NCBI GenBank assembly: GCA_900542385.1
Contig: UQNP01000008.1
Span: 1-27,362 of the forward strand
Reading direction: 5' to 3'
DNA length: 27,362 nt
From: an uncultured Eubacterium sp.
GTDB lineage: Bacteria; Bacillota; Clostridia; Peptostreptococcales; Anaerovoracaceae
The translations under genes and the position numbers were made by a program. The notes beneath the pieces were generated by a model that was given only the letters and a program-made list of their open reading frames with translations, was not told where the DNA came from and did no database searches. Below are positions 1-6,453 of the stretch, piece by piece (position 1 is the stretch's first letter; each line of letters begins with the position of its first letter).

Positions 1-312
1 AATATGGGATGTAAGTTTCAGGATCAGGGCGGTATATATATAGATGATGGAGCGCTTATCGGACATAATGTGGTTTTAGCCACGATAAATCACGATATGA
101 ACCCGCTGAAAAGACACGGTATGACTCCGGCGCCTATTCATATAGGAAAAAATGTATGGGTCGGCTCCAATTCCGTAATACTTCCGGGCGTTACGATAGG
201 AGACGGAGCCGTTATAGCGGCAGGTGCAGTAGTAGGTATGGATATCCCTGAAAATATGGTAGCCGGAGGAGTCCCGGCAAAGATACTAAAGAAATTGAAT
301 GAAGACATTTAA
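1..312 (+). CDS. Sugar O-acetyltransferase (Maa/LacA-like hexapeptide family), 3' part only
   Basis: This is the C-terminal part of an acetyl-CoA-dependent sugar O-acetyltransferase; the reading frame is open to the window edge, so the ATG at 4 is probably internal. The protein shows left-handed beta-helix hexapeptide repeats (IYIDDG-ALIGHN, IHIGKN-VWVGSN-SVILPG-VTIGDG-AVIAAG) and the family ending VAGGVPAKILKKL. The His in TINHDMNP occupies the place of the catalytic His of LacA and maltose acetyltransferase (TATHPLDP in that family). These cytosolic trimers acetylate galactosides, maltose or similar sugars, often with no clear physiological role. About 100 residues of a usual 185-200 are visible. 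The exact acceptor sugar cannot be read from the sequence. A terminator follows within 40 bases. Confidence 0.85.
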   Translation, partial: NMGCKFQDQGGIYIDDGALIGHNVVLATINHDMNPLKRHGMTPAPIHIGKNVWVGSNSVILPGVTIGDGAVIAAGAVVGMDIPENMVAGGVPAKILKKLNEDI

Positions 313-341
313 GCTTGCAATTAAATAGAAGCGGATATGTT

Positions 342-376
342 AAACGGCGTCATATATCATACAGGCGCCGTTTTAT
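342..376 (+). terminator. Rho-independent terminator after the acetyltransferase
   Basis: AAACGGCG at 342-349 pairs with CGCCGTTT at 366-373, loop 16 nt, followed by TTTTATA. It lies between convergent genes and may also stop transcripts of the minus-strand gene that ends at 390. Confidence 0.75.
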
Positions 377-389
377 AGTTGCTGATTTT

Positions 390-659
390 TTATCTGAAAA
401 GGAAAAAATGTATATAAAACATGAGAAAGGCGAATCCTCCGGCGCAGATGAGCGGACTTGTTACGGACTGGCCTTGTTTTTTATTGTGAAAGATCTGTAC
501 GATCGAGGCTGCGATAAAGAAGAGCAGCGCGGCAGTGGTAGTCATTAGACTGAAGCCCGGACCATAATATTTGTTTTGCGCCATCAAAAGGAATGTGGGA
601 AGCAGTGCCGACATGACGCCCATTAGAGCGAGCAGATTTCTTAGAGTCTTGTATTTCAT
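390..659 (-). CDS. Small three-helix membrane protein of unknown function
   Basis: An 89-residue protein that I do not recognise. It has three hydrophobic stretches, roughly residues 8-28, 36-56 and 68-87, with a positively charged N-terminus (MKYKTLR) and a short basic loop (HNKKQG) between helices 2 and 3, so it should sit in the cytoplasmic membrane. An AGGAGA ribosome binding site sits about six bases before the ATG, which supports it being real and fixes the start. It is convergent with the acetyltransferase and divergent from the glycyl radical enzyme operon, so its neighbours give no functional hint. The open frame on the opposite strand of this interval (315-548) has no such start signal and is taken as a shadow. 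Confidence 0.65.
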   Translation of the reverse strand: MKYKTLRNLLALMGVMSALLPTFLLMAQNKYYGPGFSLMTTTAALLFFIAASIVQIFHNKKQGQSVTSPLICAGGFAFLMFYIHFFLFR

Positions 660-742
660 AGCTGGTCTCCTGTGTTTATTTAATGATGCTTTGATTTTAT
701 CATATTTTGTTGTTGATGGCTTTAAAAAAAATTCATGCTCAG

Positions 743-772
743 CAATCTAATCAATTCTTTTGACAATCTAAT
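743..772 (+). repeat. Direct repeat CAATCTAAT x2, 21 bp apart
   Basis: CAATCTAAT occurs at 743-751 and again at 764-772. The 21 bp period equals two helical turns, and the second copy ends just before a possible -35 box at 775. This is the layout of a tandem binding site for a transcription factor upstream of the glycyl radical enzyme gene. The regulator is unknown. Confidence 0.45.
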
Positions 773-774
773 TA

Positions 775-803
775 TTGAGCGGGGATTTCAAATGCAATAT
801 CAT
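775..803 (+). promoter_or_regulatory. Possible sigma-A promoter of the glycyl radical enzyme operon
   Basis: TTGAGC at 775-780 and TATCAT at 798-803 with a 17 bp spacer; a leader of about 30 bases would follow before the ATG at 841. A consensus TTGACA at 760-765 has no good -10 partner at 16-18 bp. Confidence 0.4.
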
Positions 804-840
804 ATATAAATAGAACAGTAGTATGAACGGAGGGATGAAC

Positions 841-3192
841 ATGTTGACAGAACGCGTCAGAAAAATAAGAGAAAAATACTTCGATACTATACCGTGCATA
901 ACAGCAGAACGTCTTGTGCTTGCAACGGAAGCCCACAAGAAATTTGCCGGAGACGCTATCCCGGTATTCAGGGCAAAGATAGTCAAATACGTTATGGAAA
1001 ACATGACTACTCTCATTATGGACGGAGAACTGATAGTAGGAACGCCTACTAATAAATATAAGGGAGCCAATCTGTTTCCTGAATATACATCGAGCAAATG
1101 GCTCATCGAAGATATAGATGATTTTCCTGTAAGAAAGACGGACCCGTATTACATAAGTCCTGAGGACAGGGAGACGATCCTGGAGACTTTAAAAGAGTGG
1201 GACGGCAGAGCTATGGAGGACATAGCGGGAGAAGTGCTGCCTGCATATATAGAAAATGCAAGACAGAAGGATCTCATATCCATCGGATGCAGGAACGGAG
1301 TATCGGGAGAAACGACTCCAAATCATCAGAAGTTTATGGATATAGGACTTAAAGGCTTTATTGAAGAATGCCGTGCAAATATAGAAAGAGTAAAGGGCGG
1401 CACAAAGGAAAAACAGGAAAAGGTAGACTTCTGGCACGCATGTATAGTTATCTGCGAAGGTATAATAGCATATGCTCACAGGATGGCTGATGAAGCTGAA
1501 AGACAGGCAGCTTCATGCAGCGATGAGAAGAGAAGACAGGAGCTGCTCCAGATAGCGGAAAACTGCAGAGTTGTTCCGGAAAATCCGCCGCAGACATTCC
1601 ATCAGGCACTTCAGATGCTGTGGTTCATACAGGTTTCATTCCACATAGAGGCGCCTACTACTGCATGCGGATTCGGAAGGTTCGACCAGTACATGTATCC
1701 GTTCTTTAAAGCTGACCTTGAGTCGGGCAGGAGTACTAAGGAAGAAATGCTTGAGATGCTGGAATGTTTCTACCTGAAAGCCTGCGAGGTATACGAAGTC
1801 AGAGACAGGTGGTACGCCAAGTCCTTTGCAGGATATCCTATGTGGGAAATATTGGTAGTAGGAGGGCAGACTCCTGACGGAAAAGACGCTTCCAACGAGC
1901 TTGATGCTGCGGCTGATTTACAGACCAAGCAGCCGGTACTGGCAGTCAGAGTATTTGACGGCACGCCTGAGTTCCTCATAAGAAAGGGTGCTGAAATGAT
2001 ACAGGCGGGCATGGCAAATCCTGGATTTTTCAATGATGAAGCTGCAATAAAGATGACTTTGGGAAAGGGCTGCACTATGGAAGAAGCAAGGGACTGGACC
2101 ATAGTAGGATGTATACAGCCGGGACCGGGAGGCGGAAGCACGGATGGATCGCCTGATGCCGGATATGTAAATGCTCCTAAAGTACTTGAGCTTGTTCTTC
2201 ACAACGGAAGGGATCCGAAGACAGGCGAGCTTCTGGGACTGGAAACGGGAGACCCAAGGGATTTCAAATCGATAGATGATCTTAAAGATGCTCTTAAAAA
2301 GCAGCTTGCATATTTCTACAGAATGATAAAAGACGGCTATGACCTTATGGTGCCTTACCATATGCTGAGATACCCTGTTATATTCGCATCAATGGCGATG
2401 AAGGGATGCGTAGAATCGGGAATGTCTGTTCAGGAAGGCGGAGCTAAGTACAGTACGGCAGGAATGTTTATAACCGGTTCTGCAAATCTGGCAGATTCCA
2501 TAGTTGCTATAGAGGATGTTGTATTCAAGGATAAGGATGTTACAATGGACGAGCTGATAAGCGCTCTTGATAAGAACTTTGAAGGGGAAGAAAGGCTCAG
2601 ACAGCTTTTGATAAACAAGCCTCCTAAATACGGCAATGACAATGAGCACGTGGACGGAGTGGCAAGAGAAATGCTCGGATACTGTGCAGATCTTGTACAG
2701 TCCTGGGAAGATTCAAGACACGGACATTATTCTTTCTGCAATCTTTCGCAGACTGTAAACATTTCTCATGGAGAGGCGTGCGGAGCGACACCGGACGGAA
2801 GACTGGCAGGAGAAACGTACTGCGACAACTGTTCGCCGACTATGGGAAGAGATCTCAAGGGTCCGACAGCTACAGTAAAATCTGTCGCTTCCATAGGCCA
2901 GTGCAATTTCCACGACGGGGCTTTGTTTAACTTGAGATTCGATCCTAAGGGTATCCAGGGAGAAAAAGGTCTTGAGATAATAGAAGGTGTTATAAAGACG
3001 TATTTTGAAAACGGCGGAGAGCATATACAGATAAATGTCGTAGACGATAAGACTCTCAGAGCAGCTCAGGAGGAACCTGAAAAGTACAAGGGCCTCATGG
3101 TAAGAGTCGCAGGATATATGGCTTACTTCACGGAGCTTGATAAGGCTGCTCAGGATAGTATAATAGACAGAACAGCGCATTTGAGCGCTTAA
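841..3192 (+). CDS. Glycyl radical enzyme of the PFL2/dehydratase class, unassigned substrate
   Basis: A 783-residue oxygen-sensitive radical enzyme. A C-terminal RVAGYMAYF motif carries the glycyl radical (Gly758), and the radical-relay Cys424 lies in IVGCIQPGPGGG. The GFGRFDQYMYPFF block and the FNDEAA segment before the cysteine are typical of the pyruvate formate-lyase-like eliminases. Known eliminases (glycerol and hydroxyproline dehydratases, choline TMA-lyase, isethionate lyase) carry Glu two residues after Cys as general base; here it is Gln426. So it is clearly a glycyl radical enzyme, but the family annotation 'formate acetyltransferase' would be wrong, since PFL has adjacent cysteines. 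ATG 841 is chosen because ACGGAGGG (827-834) lies six bases ahead; the ATG at 823 has no such site. The activase follows 33 bases downstream, and an amino acid permease after that hints at an amino-acid-type substrate. Confidence 0.9.
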   Translation: MLTERVRKIREKYFDTIPCITAERLVLATEAHKKFAGDAIPVFRAKIVKYVMENMTTLIMDGELIVGTPTNKYKGANLFPEYTSSKWLIEDIDDFPVRKTDPYYISPEDRETILETLKEWDGRAMEDIAGEVLPAYIENARQKDLISIGCRNGVSGETTPNHQKFMDIGLKGFIEECRANIERVKGGTKEKQEKVDFWHACIVICEGIIAYAHRMADEAERQAASCSDEKRRQELLQIAENCRVVPENPPQTFHQALQMLWFIQVSFHIEAPTTACGFGRFDQYMYPFFKADLESGRSTKEEMLEMLECFYLKACEVYEVRDRWYAKSFAGYPMWEILVVGGQTPDGKDASNELDAAADLQTKQPVLAVRVFDGTPEFLIRKGAEMIQAGMANPGFFNDEAAIKMTLGKGCTMEEARDWTIVGCIQPGPGGGSTDGSPDAGYVNAPKVLELVLHNGRDPKTGELLGLETGDPRDFKSIDDLKDALKKQLAYFYRMIKDGYDLMVPYHMLRYPVIFASMAMKGCVESGMSVQEGGAKYSTAGMFITGSANLADSIVAIEDVVFKDKDVTMDELISALDKNFEGEERLRQLLINKPPKYGNDNEHVDGVAREMLGYCADLVQSWEDSRHGHYSFCNLSQTVNISHGEACGATPDGRLAGETYCDNCSPTMGRDLKGPTATVKSVASIGQCNFHDGALFNLRFDPKGIQGEKGLEIIEGVIKTYFENGGEHIQINVVDDKTLRAAQEEPEKYKGLMVRVAGYMAYFTELDKAAQDSIIDRTAHLSA

Positions 3193-3225
3193 TAGATAAA
3201 AGAGAAGAGCATCTTGGAGAAGTTT

Positions 3226-4161
3226 ATGAACAGAGAGGAACTGAAAGCACCTGTGGGAGGAATCCAGAAATTTTCCACTGAAGACGGTCCGGGAATAAGA
3301 ACGACCGTATTCTTGAAGGGATGTCCTCTGAGGTGCAGATGGTGTCATAATCCGGAGCTTATAGATTTCGAGCAGCAGCTCATAAAACTTCCAAATAACT
3401 GTATCGGCTGCGGATACTGCATTTCCGAATGTGAAAAAAATGCAATAAGCTTTTCGGATGAAGGAGTCATAGAGATAGACAGGAAACTGTGCGATAAATG
3501 TATGAAGTGCGTTTCGACCTGTTATGCGAAAGCGCTTCAGCCTGTGGCGCAGTATATGACAGTGGATGAGATACTCAGCGAAGCAGAACAGGACAAAGGC
3601 TTTTATGAGCATACCGGAGGCGGTATAACTGTGAGCGGAGGAGAGATGCTGTCGCACCATGGATTCGTCGAAGAACTTATATCAGAAGCCGGAAAAAGAG
3701 ATATGCAGGTATGCCTTGACACATCAGGATACGGGGACGGCAGCGTGCTGAAAAAACTGGCGTCCATGTCTAATGTCACGGATGTGCTTTATGACATGAA
3801 GTCCATAGACAATGATATACATAAGGAATATACAGGTGTAGACAATTCGTTGATATTGGAAAATCTAAGGCTGCTTGCAGGAGATGAAAAAACAAAAGAT
3901 AAGATAATCATGCGGATGCCTCTGATCAAAGGAGTAAATGATTCGCAGGATATCATAGAAAAGACGGCTGAATTTTATCGGGATAATAATCTCGGGAGAG
4001 TAACTTTGCTTCCTTATCACAACCTTGGGATGAGCAAGGAGAGAAATGTGGGAGGATTGCAGGAGGAATTTGAGGCTCCGGATGAAGAACGTGTCGATGA
4101 AATAAAGGCTTACTTTGAAAAAACAGCAGGAATGAAAGCGGAAATATTGGGAAAATTGTAG
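3226..4161 (+). CDS. Glycyl radical enzyme activating enzyme (radical SAM)
   Basis: A 311-residue activase that should install the glycyl radical on the upstream enzyme using S-adenosylmethionine. The N-terminal radical-SAM motif is CPLRCRWC (Cys33, 37, 40) after the family signature STEDGPGIRTTVFLKGC. An inserted ferredoxin domain holds two CxxCxxCxxxC motifs (Cys59-69 and Cys89-99) for extra [4Fe-4S] clusters; this insert is present in activases of the dehydratase/decarboxylase classes and absent from PFL activase. The SGGE motif of SAM binding is present. ATG 3226 is preferred because GGAGAAG lies five bases before it; an upstream TTG at 3214 has no good site. The gene is surely co-transcribed with the enzyme gene. 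Confidence 0.93.
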   Translation: MNREELKAPVGGIQKFSTEDGPGIRTTVFLKGCPLRCRWCHNPELIDFEQQLIKLPNNCIGCGYCISECEKNAISFSDEGVIEIDRKLCDKCMKCVSTCYAKALQPVAQYMTVDEILSEAEQDKGFYEHTGGGITVSGGEMLSHHGFVEELISEAGKRDMQVCLDTSGYGDGSVLKKLASMSNVTDVLYDMKSIDNDIHKEYTGVDNSLILENLRLLAGDEKTKDKIIMRMPLIKGVNDSQDIIEKTAEFYRDNNLGRVTLLPYHNLGMSKERNVGGLQEEFEAPDEERVDEIKAYFEKTAGMKAEILGKL

Positions 4162-4223
4162 AGATTGGGTTTTGCGTAAGGTTTTAGCAGAAAAGAACAA
4201 AATTATTGAGGAGGAGTGCCTTT

Positions 4224-5732
4224 ATGGAGACGCGAGGAATGGAAACTCAGGAAGGCAGAGTCCTTAAGAGAGGACTCAAGAGACGTCATCTGACGATGAT
4301 AGCAATAGGAGGCTCTATAGGAACCGGATTGTTCCTGGCTATGGGAGGAACGATAAGAGATGCAGGTCCCGGAGGAGCGCTGGTAGCTTATGCGATAATG
4401 GGAGTCATAGTGTACTTTATGATGACTGCCCTTGGGGAAATGGCTACGAGACTGCCGATACCGGGAGCTTTTACAGCTTATGCGGACAGATTCGTTGACA
4501 AAGCGTGGGGCTTTACCAACGGCTGGTCCTACTGGTTTGGAAGCGCAATGACGGTGGCTGCAGAGCTCATAGCCGGTGCAATAATAATAAAATACTGGTT
4601 CCCGGATAGCAGCTCGTCTGTCTGGGCTATGTTGTTCTTAGCCATACTTCTGGCTATAAACCTGTTTTCGGTAAAAGGCTTTGGGGAAGCCGAATACTGG
4701 TTTGCGGGCATAAAGGTAGTCGTAACGATAATATTCCTGATAGTCAGTGTACTTATGATAATAGGCATACTGAGCGGAACGGGAAATCACGGATTCAGCA
4801 ACTGGACTTTAGACGGCGGAGAAGCAGGGAAAGCTCCGTTTGTAAACGGACTTGGCGGAATAGTCGGCATTTTCATGGTGGCTGCATTTTCTTTTTCCAA
4901 TACAGAGCTTGTCGGACTTTCGGCGGCTGAATCGGAAAATCCTAAGAGCGATATACCGAGAGCGGTGCACAGCATATTCTGGAGACTTATAATATTCTAC
5001 ATGGGAACTATTTTCGTAGTAGGTACTCTTATTCCGTTTACGGAGCCTACGCTTCTGGATGCAGCTGAGGATAATGTTGCAGCGTCACCGTTTACGATAA
5101 TATTCCAGAGAGCAGGGTTTGCAGCAGCAGCTTCTCTCATGAATGCGGTAATACTTACATCGGTACTGTCCTGCGGTAATTCATCCATGTACAGTGCTTC
5201 AAGAACATTGCAGCACATGGCTCAGAGGGGAGATGCGCCAAGATATTTTTCGCGTCTGAGCAAGAACGGAGTGCCGGTGAGAGCGATAATAGCTACGGCT
5301 TGTATAGCAGCTACAGCATTTTTTGCTTCGCTTATAGGCGACGGAATGGCTTACACAGCGGCGTATTCTCTCTGCGGTATAGCGGGCGTATACAACTGGC
5401 TTACCATAAGTGTAGCACATTACAGATTCAGAAAGGGATGGCTCAAACAGGGACATACGCTGGACGAGCTTGAGTATAAATCGCCGTTCTATCCGTTTGG
5501 CTCCTGGTTTGCGATAATCATGTGCATCATTATATGTTTCGGAGCTAATTACACGGTATTCCTCGATTTCGACTGGTTCAGCTTCATAACGTGCTATGCG
5601 ATAATACCTCTTTCGGTGATAATGTTCTTCGTTTATAAGAAAGTGAAAGGTACGAAGTGGGTCAAGTATGAGGATATGGATTTTAATCCGCCTGAAGATG
5701 CGGATAAAAAGAACATCTCCGCAATTTATTGA
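4224..5732 (+). CDS. Amino acid permease, LysP-like (APC superfamily)
   Basis: A 502-residue cytoplasmic membrane transporter with about 12 hydrophobic segments. The N-terminal RGLKRRHLTMIAIGGSIGTGLFLAMG is the AAT-family signature, and FSNTELVGLSAAESENPKSDIPRA is the conserved loop of lysine/arginine/aromatic permeases of the LysP type. It is expected to import an amino acid by proton symport; the exact substrate cannot be read off. It is the third gene of the glycyl radical enzyme unit (62 bases after the activase) and is the best clue that this enzyme acts on an amino acid. ATG 4224 follows GAGGAGG (4208-4214) at normal distance; the TTG at 4206 overlaps that site and is rejected. A strong terminator follows. 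Confidence 0.88.
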   Translation: METRGMETQEGRVLKRGLKRRHLTMIAIGGSIGTGLFLAMGGTIRDAGPGGALVAYAIMGVIVYFMMTALGEMATRLPIPGAFTAYADRFVDKAWGFTNGWSYWFGSAMTVAAELIAGAIIIKYWFPDSSSSVWAMLFLAILLAINLFSVKGFGEAEYWFAGIKVVVTIIFLIVSVLMIIGILSGTGNHGFSNWTLDGGEAGKAPFVNGLGGIVGIFMVAAFSFSNTELVGLSAAESENPKSDIPRAVHSIFWRLIIFYMGTIFVVGTLIPFTEPTLLDAAEDNVAASPFTIIFQRAGFAAAASLMNAVILTSVLSCGNSSMYSASRTLQHMAQRGDAPRYFSRLSKNGVPVRAIIATACIAATAFFASLIGDGMAYTAAYSLCGIAGVYNWLTISVAHYRFRKGWLKQGHTLDELEYKSPFYPFGSWFAIIMCIIICFGANYTVFLDFDWFSFITCYAIIPLSVIMFFVYKKVKGTKWVKYEDMDFNPPEDADKKNISAIY

Positions 5733-5791
5733 TGATACCTTAAAATGTCAAGCTTAGATAGTTTGATCGATTATCCTTAACATAAAAACAG

Positions 5792-5834
5792 AAAGCGCTG
5801 TACATGGGCTGGTGATTCGTGTGCGGCGTTTTTT
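5792..5834 (+). terminator. Rho-independent terminator of the glycyl radical enzyme operon
   Basis: A 15-pair stem with several G-T pairs: AAAGCGCTGTACATG at 5792-5806 with CGTGTGCGGCGTTTT further down, 11-nt loop, then a T run to 5834. Confidence 0.8.
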
Positions 5835-5906
5835 GATTTTTTTGAAAAAGTCTGAGAAATCATGTATTGAGAAAAGGATCTAAAGATATGATAAATCGAG
5901 ATCAGC

Positions 5907-6230
5907 CTATTTAGGGTCCATGATCTTGGCAACTTCGATAATAGCCTTTTGTCCGCGCTTATCGGAATTTCTGTAGAAGTTCAGCAGGGTGATTTCGTCT
6001 GTGCTGAGATTGAAGCTTTTTTTGAAACTGCTGTTTCCAAGCAGATAATCAGTGCTGACATTGTAAAGTCTGGCAGCAGCGCAGATGGTGTCGTAATTCA
6101 TCTGGCGTTTGTTTGTTTCATAAAGAGAATAGGCTTCTCTTGAAATATTGAGAGCTTTGGCAATTTTTTCCTGAGTCATGTTAGCCTCGGTACGCAGCTC
6201 CTTAAGGCGCTGTCCGATGATATCTCGCAT
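5907..6230 (-). CDS. XRE/Cro-type HTH transcriptional regulator
   Basis: A 107-residue DNA-binding protein. Residues 5-60 form a canonical helix-turn-helix of the Cro/C1 family (IGQRLKELRTEANMTQEKIAKALNISREAYSLYETNKR), followed by the usual YNVSTDYLLGN end of this domain and a short C-terminal tail. It is divergent from the surface protein gene, and the shared 223-bp region carries several GTAAC boxes, so it probably represses or times that gene and perhaps itself. ATG 6230 is chosen because GAAAGGGGG lies about nine bases ahead on the minus strand; an upstream in-frame ATG at 6251 has no ribosome binding site. The ligand, if any, is unknown. Confidence 0.85.
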   Translation of the reverse strand: MRDIIGQRLKELRTEANMTQEKIAKALNISREAYSLYETNKRQMNYDTICAAARLYNVSTDYLLGNSSFKKSFNLSTDEITLLNFYRNSDKRGQKAIIEVAKIMDPK

Positions 6231-6276
6231 AAAACTAAAACCCCCTTTCATGATATGGATATTGAAAAGAAAAAAC

Positions 6277-6294
6277 GTAATATCAATATGTTAC
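6277..6294. repeat. Imperfect palindrome GTAA...TTAC in the xre leader
   Basis: GTAATATCAATATGTTAC is a near-palindrome just upstream of the xre start. It shares the GTAAC core with the repeats at 6332-6392 and may be an autoregulatory site. Confidence 0.35.
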
Positions 6295-6331
6295 TTAATA
6301 ATAGCACCAGCAGATTTTCGAGGCACAAAAA

Positions 6332-6392
6332 GTAACAAATAGTAACTAATAAGCGTATTATTCTCAAAAAAGGTGTTGATAATGTAACAAAT
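6332..6392 (+). promoter_or_regulatory. Three GTAACWAAT boxes, candidate XRE operator
   Basis: GTAACAAAT at 6332-6340, GTAACTAAT at 6342-6350 (exactly 10 bp on, inside a tandem AGTAACWAAT) and GTAACAAAT at 6384-6392. The third copy lies in the spacer of the surface protein promoter and forms the dyad AACAAATTGTT. The spacings of 10 and 42 bp put all three on one DNA face. Confidence 0.55.
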
Positions 6393-6404
6393 TGTTGCTA
6401 AAAT
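6376..6404 (+). promoter_or_regulatory. Sigma-A promoter of the surface protein gene
   Basis: TTGATA at 6376-6381, 17-bp spacer, TAAAAT at 6399-6404. The expected start near 6411 gives a leader of about 43 bases with GAGGAGG ahead of the ATG. The spacer is filled by a GTAACAAAT box and dyad, so a bound repressor would block polymerase. Confidence 0.7.
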
Positions 6405-6453
6405 GATTAAAGAACACATTCTTTACATTTAAACTATTGAGGAGGATAGAAAA

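Noticed and set aside
315..548. A 77-codon plus-strand frame after the acetyltransferase
   Set aside because: It overlaps a terminator and lies opposite the small membrane protein, which has a clear ribosome binding site.
760..788. Consensus TTGACA at 760-765 as the -35 box of the glycyl radical enzyme promoter
   Set aside because: No acceptable -10 box at 16-18 bp; TTGAGC at 775 with TATCAT at 798 is the better pair.
841..3192. Annotation as pyruvate formate-lyase or trans-4-hydroxyproline dehydratase
   Set aside because: PFL needs two adjacent active-site cysteines, absent here. Hydroxyproline dehydratase has Cys-x-Glu and usually a nearby pyrroline-5-carboxylate reductase gene; neither is seen.
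2713..3660. A 315-codon open frame on the minus strand
   Set aside because: It is antisense to the glycyl radical enzyme and activase, shows no known domain and is rich in Ser, Arg and Tyr as expected from a shadow frame.
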